Assembly (NCBI RefSeq): GCF_014646015.1
Contig: NZ_BMMQ01000011.1
Location: 1 to 64,000, forward strand
Length of the DNA stretch: 64,000 nucleotides
Reading direction: 5' to 3'
DNA from: Microbacterium nanhaiense
Lineage (GTDB): Bacteria; Actinomycetota; Actinomycetes; Actinomycetales; Microbacteriaceae
In this document: piece by piece, positions 17,407-27,247 of the stretch
Layout: each line of letters starts with the position of its first letter
Position numbering within the stretch: the first letter of the stretch is position 1
Made by a program: the position numbers and the translations under genes
Notes under the pieces: model-generated
Databases searched by the model: none
Seen by the model: the letters and a program-made list of their open reading frames with translations, nothing else
What the model was told of the DNA's origin: nothing

Positions 17407-18548
17407 CCTTCCGTGCCCCGATGCCGACAGCGACGAGACGACGTGTCAACGAGCCGTTCCCGGCGAAGCCCTGGAGCCGCTGGCTGTTGCGCGCGGGGCT
17501 CGCGGCGCCCTTCGTCGTTATCGCCGTTTTGCTGATTCAGGATTCCGCTCTCCTCTCTCGCAGCGTCAACGGAACAGTCGAGGCGCGCGTCGACACGATC
17601 GACTGGGGCCGCGCCGACCTCAACTGGGTCGCAGACCTCTACCCGCCATTCGGAACCCTGCTCGTGCAGCTGATTCCTGGCGGGGCTGCCGGTCTCAGTA
17701 TCGTCGGCGCCCTCGCCGCAGGTTGGTTCCTGCAGTACCTGATCCAGACGCTGCGCGAGCGCCGCTGGCAGCGTCGAAACATCGTGCTGACAGTGCTCGC
17801 TGTCGGCGGCAACCCGGTCTTCGCCTACCTCGTTGTCGGCGACCTCCTCGGCTTCCTGGGACTCGCATCGTTCAGCTACGGCACCATCGAGATGTACCGA
17901 TTCATCATGCGCAGGAACACCGATGCCGGCTTCCGCGCGGGCGTCTGGTTCTTAATCTGCTCGCTCGTGGATCCGTCGGGTCTCCTCCTCATCGTGGTCG
18001 CGATGTTGACGGCGCCGGCGTTGACCGTCGCTCGGGCCAACGAACGAGGCGCGCGCCTGGCGAACATCGCGGTAATCTTCTACCCCACGATCGCGGCAGC
18101 TGCCACCATCATGCTGATGCAGGCGATCTACCTGAACGATCCGTTCGCGCTCTACTCGCGAGCCATCACCTACTCCCCCGAAAACTGGTCGGTCTTCGCG
18201 ACGCTCTTCACGACACCGGGCGGATGGACGACCCTCCTCGCCGCGCTCTTCGGCGCCGCCGTCGCGGCCCTGGGCCGCAGATACGTCCTCGCGTTCATCG
18301 CACCCCTCGTGCTCGTCGCAATTCTGCTCGGGCGCGCGCTCGGGCTCGTTCCGTTGCAGGGCGTGGGCTACGTTCTGCTGACCACGACGATGATTATCGT
18401 CACGCTACTCCCCAGCCTAAGCGGGCGACTTCGGCGCACCGGTGTCAGCGTCGTGCTGTGCGCCTTCATCGTGCTCGGCTGGGTCACCGGTCTCGTGCGC
18501 GCACCAATTGTCGAGTGGTTCGTTTCATTTACCGGAGGCATCGCATGA
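17403..18548 (+). CDS. polytopic membrane protein paired with a membrane glycosyltransferase
   Basis: A 381-residue protein with about ten hydrophobic segments and no recognised domain. The region after the first helix (VEARVDTIDWGRADLNWVAD then LYPPFGTLLVQLIPG) carries acidic and aromatic residues in a predicted outside loop, reminiscent of GT-C-type or polymer-export membrane proteins, but I cannot prove it. Its stop overlaps the start of the GT2 gene as ATGA, so the two proteins are probably made in equal amounts and may form one machine for a surface polymer. A pseudogene remnant overlaps its own start codon. Confidence 0.7.
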   Translation: MTFRAPMPTATRRRVNEPFPAKPWSRWLLRAGLAAPFVVIAVLLIQDSALLSRSVNGTVEARVDTIDWGRADLNWVADLYPPFGTLLVQLIPGGAAGLSIVGALAAGWFLQYLIQTLRERRWQRRNIVLTVLAVGGNPVFAYLVVGDLLGFLGLASFSYGTIEMYRFIMRRNTDAGFRAGVWFLICSLVDPSGLLLIVVAMLTAPALTVARANERGARLANIAVIFYPTIAAAATIMLMQAIYLNDPFALYSRAITYSPENWSVFATLFTTPGGWTTLLAALFGAAVAALGRRYVLAFIAPLVLVAILLGRALGLVPLQGVGYVLLTTTMIIVTLLPSLSGRLRRTGVSVVLCAFIVLGWVTGLVRAPIVEWFVSFTGGIA

Positions 18549-20029
18549 CCGGGCAGGTTACCCCCTCGACGCCGATCGTCCCCTCGGAGCAGACTGCACA
18601 CGCCGCCGCCGAGGGGCTTTACGAACACGATCGGCTGCGATCTGGCAAGTACGTCCTCTCCACCGCGCAGAAGATCGGCGGCACGATCGCGATCGTCACC
18701 ATCGTTGTGGTCGGCGTTCTCTGGCTGAGCAAACTGTTGCAGGCATTCCTCGTCGTCTTCAGCCTCGCCTTCCTCGCCGCCACGGCCTTCAAGTTCATCG
18801 TCTCGGTGCGCGGTGCCCGCTATGACGTGATCGAGCGAATATCATCGGCGCAGATCGCCGAACTTCGCGACGAAGAACTGCCGGTCTACACCGTGCTCGT
18901 CCCCGTGTTCCGTGAGGCCAACATCGTGGGCCAGCTCGTGCGCAACCTGGGTGCGCTCGACTATCCCACCGACAAGTTGGAGGTGATGATCCTCACGGAG
19001 GAAGAGGATCAGGAGACGCGCGACGCGATCGCCGCATCGAATCCGCCCGCACACTTCCGCGTCGTCCGCGCGCCGAAGGGGCACCCCCAGACCAAACCGC
19101 GTGCGTGCAACGTGGGCCTGGCGCTCGCACACGGTGACTACCTTGTGATCTACGACGCGGAGGATCGCCCCGACCCGGACCAGCTAAAGAAGGCGCTCAT
19201 CGCGTTCAAGCAGAACGGTGACGAGGTCGCCGTCGTGCAGGCAGCGCTGAACTACTTTAACGACCGCGAGAACCCGCTCACGCGGATGTTTACGCTCGAG
19301 TACTCGTACTGGTTCGATTACATGCTCCCCGGCCTCGAGCACGATCGCCTGCCCATTCCTCTCGGCGGCACGTCCAACCATTTCCGCGTCGACGCGCTGC
19401 GCGAGCTCGGCGGTTGGGATCCCTACAACGTCACCGAAGACGCCGACCTTGGGATCCGCGCGAGCGCGCTCGGATATCGCGTCGGGGTGATCGACTCGAC
19501 GACGATGGAAGAGGCCAATACCTCCATCCCGAACTTCATCCGACAGCGCTCGCGCTGGATCAAGGGCTACTTGCAGACGTCGCTCGTCCACGCACGGCGC
19601 CCTGTGCAGCTGATCCGCGAGGTCGGCGTCGTGAAATTCTCCGCCTTCGCGTTGCTGATCGCAGGAACGCCCATCACGTTCCTCGCGGTGTTGCCGTTCT
19701 ACGCGCTCACGGCCGTCTCGCTCTTCCTCCCGCCGGAGGTGCTCTCCGACCTCCTGCCGGTGCCCGTGCTGTGGCTGGCGCTGCTCAACTTCGTTGTCGG
19801 CTCGGCGCTCATGGTGTATGTCACCATGATGGGCCCCTACAAGCGTGGCAGCTTCCACCTCGTTCCGTGGGCCTTGGTTAACCCCGTCTACTGGGTGCTT
19901 CACTCGATTGCCTCATACAAGGCGCTGTGGCAGCTCATCGTGAAGCCCCACTATTGGGAGAAGACCGAACACGGCCTGACCGCCCACGTCGACGACGAAG
20001 CCGTCGACGCAGGTGGTCAGGCCGGGTAG
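18545..20029 (+). CDS. membrane GT2 glycosyltransferase, cellulose-synthase-like (processive type)
   Basis: 494 residues from the ATG at 18545, which overlaps the stop of the preceding gene; the longer open frame upstream is not coding. Two N-terminal helices (about 45-90) are followed by a GT2 domain: YTVLVPVFREANIVGQLVRN, LTEEEDQETRDAI, VIYDAEDRPDPDQL (DxD-like site), VTEDADLGIRA (catalytic-base region) and IRQRSRWIKGYLQT (the QxxRW motif of processive enzymes). Three or four C-terminal helices follow. These features predict a polymerising beta-glycosyltransferase that extrudes its chain. The product may be cellulose-like or another homopolymer; no PilZ or BcsB-like partner was found in the window. 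Confidence 0.85.
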   Translation: MTGQVTPSTPIVPSEQTAHAAAEGLYEHDRLRSGKYVLSTAQKIGGTIAIVTIVVVGVLWLSKLLQAFLVVFSLAFLAATAFKFIVSVRGARYDVIERISSAQIAELRDEELPVYTVLVPVFREANIVGQLVRNLGALDYPTDKLEVMILTEEEDQETRDAIAASNPPAHFRVVRAPKGHPQTKPRACNVGLALAHGDYLVIYDAEDRPDPDQLKKALIAFKQNGDEVAVVQAALNYFNDRENPLTRMFTLEYSYWFDYMLPGLEHDRLPIPLGGTSNHFRVDALRELGGWDPYNVTEDADLGIRASALGYRVGVIDSTTMEEANTSIPNFIRQRSRWIKGYLQTSLVHARRPVQLIREVGVVKFSAFALLIAGTPITFLAVLPFYALTAVSLFLPPEVLSDLLPVPVLWLALLNFVVGSALMVYVTMMGPYKRGSFHLVPWALVNPVYWVLHSIASYKALWQLIVKPHYWEKTEHGLTAHVDDEAVDAGGQAG

Positions 20030-20036
20030 TCGGTCC

Positions 20037-20582
20037 TTACGCCGCGGGCTTACGGTTCTCGGCGCTGACCATCCAGGCGTACTGCTCGAGGGTCTCGAGA
20101 ATCGAGTGCAACATATCTGCCGTCGTCGGATCCTCTTCGTCGACCGCGTCGTGCACGTCGCGGCAGGTCGCGACGACCGCCTCGAGGCGCTCGGTCACGA
20201 GGTCGATCACGTCGGTCGTGAAGAGCTCACCGTGCGGCAGCTCGGGAAGGGTCGTCGACTCGGCGACGGTGTCGCTGCGCCCGTCCGGCACGGCGTGCAA
20301 CGCGCGCATGCGCTCGGCGATCGAGTCGCTGAAGCCGCGCGCCGCGTCGATGATCTCGTCGAGCTGACGGTGCGTGTCGCGGAAGTTCGTGCCGACGACG
20401 TTCCAGTGCGCCTGCTTGCCCTGCGAGGCGAGCTCGATCAGGTCGACGAGAACCTTCTGCATGTTCTCGCTCAGCGTCTTCGAGGCGGTGAAGCCGTTCT
20501 CGGCGTTCTGTTCCTTCGTCAGCCCCGCGCCCTTCGACGGGCGGCGCTTGTTCTTCGTCGTGGTGGTGCTGTTCGAAGCCAT
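20037..20582 (-). CDS. dps: Dps-family DNA-binding ferritin-like protein
   Basis: 181 residues. The ferritin-like four-helix domain carries the Dps ferroxidase signature KQAHWNVVGTNFRDTHRQLDEIID, with the His, Asp and later acidic residues that bind iron at the dimer interface. The N-terminal tail (SNSTTTTKNKRRPSKGAG) is lysine/arginine-rich and probably contacts DNA, as in mycobacterial and E. coli Dps. Expected to form dodecamers that oxidise and store iron and protect DNA from peroxide in stationary phase. The gene converges with the GT2 gene (7-base gap) and lies 106 bases downstream of hipA on the same strand. Confident on family. Confidence 0.93.
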   Translation of the reverse strand: MASNSTTTTKNKRRPSKGAGLTKEQNAENGFTASKTLSENMQKVLVDLIELASQGKQAHWNVVGTNFRDTHRQLDEIIDAARGFSDSIAERMRALHAVPDGRSDTVAESTTLPELPHGELFTTDVIDLVTERLEAVVATCRDVHDAVDEEDPTTADMLHSILETLEQYAWMVSAENRKPAA

Positions 20583-20688
20583 GAGGTTCTCCTTCGACGT
20601 CGAGCGTTTAGTGGATCACCGGCAGGCTAACGAGAACACGCAATGTGCCGCCGACCCCTTGAAGGAGCGCGGGAGGGCTGGTACAGGG

Positions 20689-21993
20689 TCAGCGTATCTC
20701 GCTCAATACGTTCCGCACGCGTTGACGTTGCGCGTAGATGACGAACGGGTAGTTTCTCACCGCAGTCAGCTGCTGCAGGCGTTCCGGCAACTCATCGATA
20801 GCATCGCGCAACGCGTCGGCGATCCGTTCTTCGAGGCGGCGAGCGAACTCGGCAAGGTATCCCGCCGGCAGCCCCGCGTCAGCCTCGAGTACACGCAGTG
20901 AGGCTCCCGAGAAATCACCAAGTCGGCGGCTCTGATTCACCGAGAACGCGAGTTCGACGGCGTTATAGGCCGAGTAGTCCTTGGCGCGACACGTCGACTC
21001 TGGCTCGAACACAAGATTGCAGTTGAGGTCGTAGAGCGGCGCAAGCAGCACCAGTCCTGGGTACATCTGAAGCGAGTAATTCTTCGAGTGGCCGTCGTTG
21101 TGCCCAACGAACCAGGCAAACACGAGGCTTTCAGCGAACTGGCGCTTTGCATCGAGAGCGAAAGCCGGTGCGAGCTGTCGTTCGAAGAGGAGAAAGAGAT
21201 CAGCGACGCTCGGGCCGCCATCCTTCTCATACTTCTTGAGAACGGCGGTCCCCGTCGCTTGGGCGAGGTCCTCTTGATGGATGCGAACGACCGCGTCTTC
21301 TTCCCGCACTCGGTCGAATCGCTCAACCACGAGAACGTGCTCGCCGGCGAACTCACGTAGTTCGGTCGTCGCGACGCCCATACCCAGCGCGCGAGCTACT
21401 CGCATCGTCACATGCTCCGTGACGTCTGAGCCGTCATGTCCGTTGACTCCCGGCTTGAAGATATGCGTCGACGGCGCTGAGCCCCGCGGTTCGAACCATT
21501 GCCCGTCTTTGTACGCCAACGCGAACTTTCCCTGTGCTCCGCCAAGCGAGAATGGCTGCCCGGCGGCGCTTCTGTCAGCCCAGTTTGAGTCATCGCGTCT
21601 AATCTGGCGGATCCTGTCTGCGATCTCTTCGTCGTCCACCGGCCTGAGCTCTTGACGCTCGCTAGGCCCGACCCCGTGCGGATAGAACTCCAGTGCACCG
21701 GCCACGTCCGCGCCGTAGACGCTCAGCAATTCGAAGGCCGCGGTCGTATCAAGGCCAGCGTCTCGCGCCCACTTCGAACGCACTTCCTCGCGATCGGGAA
21801 GCAGGTTTTCAAGGAACCTATCGACCTTCTCGCCGCTGTACCCGCCGGGACTCACCGGAAACTGTACCGAGATGGGAATGCTAGCCTCCCGAAACGCGTA
21901 CTCATCCGTGTACTTGAGACTCAGCACGCCTCGGCGGCGAGATATTGATGCGATGCGCTCGCCGTATAGATAGACGTCCAGACCGACGGCCAC
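20689..21993 (-). CDS. hipA: HipA-family serine/threonine kinase toxin
   Basis: 434 residues, normal for HipA. The N-terminal couple-HipA domain (GLDVYLYGERIASI ... VDRFLENLLPDREEVR) is followed by the kinase fold. It has FSLGGAQGKFAL (ATP loop region), HIFKPG, HQEDLAQATG, the catalytic HNDGHSKNYSLQ (usually N-x-D-x-H-x-K-N) and LAPLYDLN (metal-binding Asp). In E. coli HipA phosphorylates glutamyl-tRNA synthetase and causes growth arrest; targets here are unknown. The GTG start lies three bases after the hipB stop, so antitoxin and toxin are coupled. All key residues seem present, so the kinase is probably active. Confidence 0.92.
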   Translation of the reverse strand: MAVGLDVYLYGERIASISRRRGVLSLKYTDEYAFREASIPISVQFPVSPGGYSGEKVDRFLENLLPDREEVRSKWARDAGLDTTAAFELLSVYGADVAGALEFYPHGVGPSERQELRPVDDEEIADRIRQIRRDDSNWADRSAAGQPFSLGGAQGKFALAYKDGQWFEPRGSAPSTHIFKPGVNGHDGSDVTEHVTMRVARALGMGVATTELREFAGEHVLVVERFDRVREEDAVVRIHQEDLAQATGTAVLKKYEKDGGPSVADLFLLFERQLAPAFALDAKRQFAESLVFAWFVGHNDGHSKNYSLQMYPGLVLLAPLYDLNCNLVFEPESTCRAKDYSAYNAVELAFSVNQSRRLGDFSGASLRVLEADAGLPAGYLAEFARRLEERIADALRDAIDELPERLQQLTAVRNYPFVIYAQRQRVRNVLSEIR

Positions 21994-21996
21994 GTA

Positions 21997-22398
21997 CTAC
22001 TCCCCGGCGCTCTCGTCATGCTGCTCAGCAGCTCTCGCAAGCACCCCACTGGCCCGAAGCCTTTCGAGCGCAGCTTGCGCAGCTTCCTGCCCCAAGCCGT
22101 ACAGCCGGTCTCGAGGGAATGCTGCTGGCGTCGTCGCCCCCGCCTCCCTGCTCCTCAGGTCATCGGCATCCACCGAAGCTCCGGTTCGCGAAACCTCTCC
22201 TCCGAGCACGATGCCAAGAAAAGCGAAGATCTTGAGGTAGGTCGCGAACGAGGCGCCGCCGTGCGCCTGCTCGATTCGGGCATACGACTGACGCGTCACG
22301 CCGATCGCCTCGGCCACGTCGCTCTGGGTCAGTTCGCGCCGCAGGCGCTGGGTCTTGATCAAACGCGCTGCATCTGCTGGGCTCTGAATCTTCACCAT
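21997..22398 (-). CDS. hipB: HipB-like Xre-family antitoxin/repressor
   Basis: 133 residues. An Xre-type helix-turn-helix occupies residues about 13-70 (LIKTQRLRRELTQSDVAEAI, then GVTRQSYARIEQ). The C-terminal 60 residues (DLRSREAGATTPAAFPRDRL and LAAL-type helix) are a less common extension that may bind HipA. In HipBA systems the antitoxin neutralises the kinase and represses its own promoter. An imperfectly AT-rich upstream region with a TTAACA/TGTTAA palindrome is a good candidate operator. The gene is the first of the hipBA operon. Family sure; whether it binds this HipA is inferred from adjacency. Confidence 0.9.
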   Translation of the reverse strand: MVKIQSPADAARLIKTQRLRRELTQSDVAEAIGVTRQSYARIEQAHGGASFATYLKIFAFLGIVLGGEVSRTGASVDADDLRSREAGATTPAAFPRDRLYGLGQEAAQAALERLRASGVLARAAEQHDESAGE

Positions 22399-22421
22399 AG
22401 CCTCCCGGATGTTCTAGATAC

Positions 22422-22442
22422 TTAACACTGTACCGCTGTTAA
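22422..22442. promoter_or_regulatory. candidate HipB operator
   Basis: A 21-bp inverted repeat, TTAACA-(9)-TGTTAA, lies 24 bases upstream of hipB in an unusually AT-rich stretch for this genome. A second TTTTAAC half lies just beyond it. Position and symmetry fit an autoregulatory operator overlapping the promoter; this is inference. Confidence 0.55.
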
Positions 22443-22513
22443 ATATTTTTAACCCAACTCCAGCGCAATGTCATCAATATGCAACAATGCGCCCGTGTAC
22501 GTAATTGAGAACA

Positions 22514-23470
22514 TCAGCGCCGCGCCGGCCACACGAACAACGCCTCGGCCGGCCTCCACCGCCGGGCGAGGGCCGCGAGGCCCCAGGGCACGAGCAGTCC
22601 CGCGGCGAGCGCGGCGGCGAGCGCGACGCGCGGATCCACGAGCTGTTCCGCGCAGAGCTGCGCGACCAGCGACACCACGGGCCAGTGCACGATGTAGAAC
22701 ACGATCGAGTCCACGCCCACATAGCGGGCGGGCGCGAGCCACCGGGAGCGCGCGATGGGGTTCACGACGCCCGCCGCTCCCAGGATGAACAGCAGCACGA
22801 TCGGCAGGTTCCAGGGCGCCTCGGGCAGCTGCAGCACGTGCAGGGCATGGCCGGCCGACAGGAGGAGGGCGGCCGCGAACATGACGAGGCTCGGCCAGAA
22901 TCCGCGCACGATCCGGTCGCGGTAGGTCGACAGCACGACACCCGCGAAGAAGAATGCCGCGTTCCCCCAGAAACGCGGCCACTGACCCTCGATGGGCACC
23001 GCGGACAGCGCGATCACCGCGAGCAGCAGGTACGGCGCGGGGATCCAGCGCATCAGCATCGCGATGCCGAAGTACAGCAGCAGGTAGGCGAGGAACCAGA
23101 GGTGTTCGATCGGGTCGTAGAAGATGCGCCAGAAAACCTCCCACCCGAAGCCGATCCCCGTGGTCTCGAGCAGGGCCGCGAAGAACGCGATGATCAGTAC
23201 CGACCAGAGAAGGTACGGCCACGCGATCCGCCGGAGCTTGCCCGCGACGTATCCGCCGGATCCCTTCGCGAGCGAGCGCGTGACGAACAGGCCCGACAGC
23301 AGGAACATCGCGGGCAGGCGCAGGGGCGTGACGATGATCGTCAGGGTCTCGAGCCGCGTGAACTCGTGCCCCGCGAACAGCTCGGTGCGCTGCATCGCGT
23401 GCACGAGGATCACGAGGATGACGGCCGCGCCCCGGACGACGTCGATCCACGAGTGGCGGACGGTGGACAT
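22514..23470 (-). CDS. acyltransferase-3 family membrane protein
   Basis: 318 residues from the ATG at 23470 (STVRHSWIDVVRGAAVILVI). An open frame further upstream exists but is rich in non-host-like residues and has no better ribosome site; the chosen ATG also lacks one, so a leaderless transcript is possible. The protein has the family's WIDVVRGAAVILVILVHAMQ start, LPAMFLLSGLFVTRSL, and about ten helices (HLWFLAYLLLYFGIAMLM and others). Unlike the two OafA-like proteins in this window it has no SGNH domain. Such proteins O-acylate small molecules or glycans at the membrane. It ends with a basic tail (RRWRPAEALFVWPARR). Confidence 0.82.
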   Translation of the reverse strand: MSTVRHSWIDVVRGAAVILVILVHAMQRTELFAGHEFTRLETLTIIVTPLRLPAMFLLSGLFVTRSLAKGSGGYVAGKLRRIAWPYLLWSVLIIAFFAALLETTGIGFGWEVFWRIFYDPIEHLWFLAYLLLYFGIAMLMRWIPAPYLLLAVIALSAVPIEGQWPRFWGNAAFFFAGVVLSTYRDRIVRGFWPSLVMFAAALLLSAGHALHVLQLPEAPWNLPIVLLFILGAAGVVNPIARSRWLAPARYVGVDSIVFYIVHWPVVSLVAQLCAEQLVDPRVALAAALAAGLLVPWGLAALARRWRPAEALFVWPARR

Positions 23471-23573
23471 AGGAGGCCAGACTATCGGTTTCGGCCCCTT
23501 AACCGGGGGCTCCACCCGTGCATCACGAAGGCGGCCTCGATGACACTCACCTTTGACCCCACCACGTAGCTTG

Positions 23574-23585
23574 CAGTTATAACTG
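23574..23585. promoter_or_regulatory. 12-bp palindrome upstream of the toxin-antitoxin pair
   Basis: CAGTTATAACTG is a perfect palindrome about 110 bases upstream of the antitoxin start, in the 226-base region shared with the divergent acyltransferase gene. It may be an operator for the antitoxin or part of a -10 region (TATAAC). Function is inferred. Confidence 0.4.
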
Positions 23586-23696
23586 AAATGCGGTAACGTG
23601 TGTTCTCCGGCGCCACTGAATCGTCCACATCGTGGCGCCGACCGCAACGCAACATTCCCAGCAACCACGTATCGCACTCATTCAGAAGGTCCCGTC

Positions 23697-24125
23697 ATGT
23701 CGACGCAGGTACTCTCGCCCACCTCAGCCATCATCGAAGACCAAGTACGAGACGACGCACAAGAGTTGCTGTCGCAGGCGCATGATCGCCGGATTGTCGG
23801 CGCGAAGCTCGTGCTCGATGACGGAACCGAGATCACCGTGCCGCAACAGTTGTCCGAACTCCTCGGCTTCGTTGTGGCTGGGGTTACCCAGGGCTCGCTC
23901 TCAATTCGTTCGATGCCCGATGAGCTGACGTCGAACACCGCTGCTCAATTGATCGGCATCTCTCGGCCGACACTCATGAAAATCGTTGGGAACGGTGGCC
24001 TTGCGAGCCACAAGGTGGGGAGTCACCACCGGTTCACCCTCGCCGACGTGCAGTCGTTCATCGCGCGGCGACGTGCAGATCAGCATGACGCGTTCGAGGC
24101 ATTGCGGGAGATCGACGCAGGCTAA
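23697..24125 (+). CDS. excisionase-like HTH antitoxin of a PIN-domain toxin
   Basis: 142 residues from the ATG at 23697, with AGAAGG eleven bases upstream. The C-terminal half is an excisionase/MerR-like DNA-binding helix-turn-helix: LTSNTAAQLIGISRPTLMKI, then GLASHKVGSHHRFTLADVQSF. The N-terminal half has predicted helices and an LVLDDGTEITVPQQLSELL strand-helix element. It precedes a PIN-domain gene by 47 bases (17 bases to the alternative start), the arrangement of VapBC-like modules, so it is likely the antitoxin and autorepressor. This class differs from AbrB, RHH or Phd-type VapB proteins. Pairing is inferred from adjacency. Confidence 0.72.
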   Translation: MSTQVLSPTSAIIEDQVRDDAQELLSQAHDRRIVGAKLVLDDGTEITVPQQLSELLGFVVAGVTQGSLSIRSMPDELTSNTAAQLIGISRPTLMKIVGNGGLASHKVGSHHRFTLADVQSFIARRRADQHDAFEALREIDAG

Positions 24126-24172
24126 GAACCGCATCCCGTCGTTTGTCGGAGCACGATCCTAGGCTCGAGCGC

Positions 24173-24757
24173 GTGCAGAAGATATTCGTCGACGCCAACG
24201 TACTGGGTAGCAAGACTCAGTACGACTGGCTGTTCATGCTACGCCTGCGCCTCGAGATGTTCACGCTCTGGACGTCGAACGACGTGCTCGACGAGGCTCA
24301 CCGCGTATGGCGCCGCCGCAAGCCCGACCTCGGCGGCGCCATGCGCGCTCAGCGTGATGCACTCTTCCGCCGCCTCTTTGACGACGTCTCCGATGCCTGG
24401 AACGGCGGCGCCAGCGACACGATCAATGACGTACACGATGTCCATGTGCACAACGCAGCGCGATCGCTTGGGGCCGACATCCTCCTGACCAATAACGGCA
24501 AGGATTTTGGCGATCCGAACACGCTGCCGTACGACATATACTCGCCAGACGAGTTCTTCGTGTTGGTCAATGCCAACGCCCCGCAAGCGGTGCGTGATGT
24601 CGCCCGAGATCAGGCCCTCTACTGGCACCGACGCAGTGGAGACACTAAATATTCGCTGGCCAAAGCACTAGCAGAGGCAGGTTGTCCCTCGTTCGCGCGT
24701 GAGGTTGAAAGGCATTTGGTCGTACTTAGTGGGTCGTCAGCTTCGTTACCCTTGTAG
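24173..24757 (+). CDS. PIN-domain ribonuclease toxin (VapC-like)
   Basis: A PIN-fold nuclease of about 194 residues. The start is probably GTG 24173 (VQKIFVDANVLGSK), putting the first catalytic Asp (FVDANVL) at the usual distance; TTG at 24143 is an alternative. Further acidic residues are visible in SNDVLDEAHRVW, in the DVHDVHVHNAARSLGADILL segment and in LLTNNGKDFGD, the conserved end of the PIN active site. VapC toxins cleave tRNA or rRNA. The protein is longer than minimal VapC (about 130 residues), with a C-terminal helical tail of some 50 residues (YWHRRSGDTKYSLAKALAEA). It is the second gene of the pair. Confidence 0.78.
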   Translation: MQKIFVDANVLGSKTQYDWLFMLRLRLEMFTLWTSNDVLDEAHRVWRRRKPDLGGAMRAQRDALFRRLFDDVSDAWNGGASDTINDVHDVHVHNAARSLGADILLTNNGKDFGDPNTLPYDIYSPDEFFVLVNANAPQAVRDVARDQALYWHRRSGDTKYSLAKALAEAGCPSFAREVERHLVVLSGSSASLPL

Positions 24758-24870
24758 CTACCCTCGTGAGAGGACGCAACCGGGGATTAACATCAGCGCC
24801 TTTCGCCATGTCTATGATGTGCGGCAAGCGGGTGTTCGACCCGCGCGACACGTGACCTCGGGGAGCGCCC

Positions 24871-27237
<2,367 letters not shown>

Positions 27238-27247
27238 AGGATCCGTC

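Noticed and set aside
17723..18544. N-terminal extension of the membrane GT2
   Set aside because: It overlaps the membrane-protein gene in another frame; the ATG at 18545 gives the ATGA overlap and a normal N terminus.
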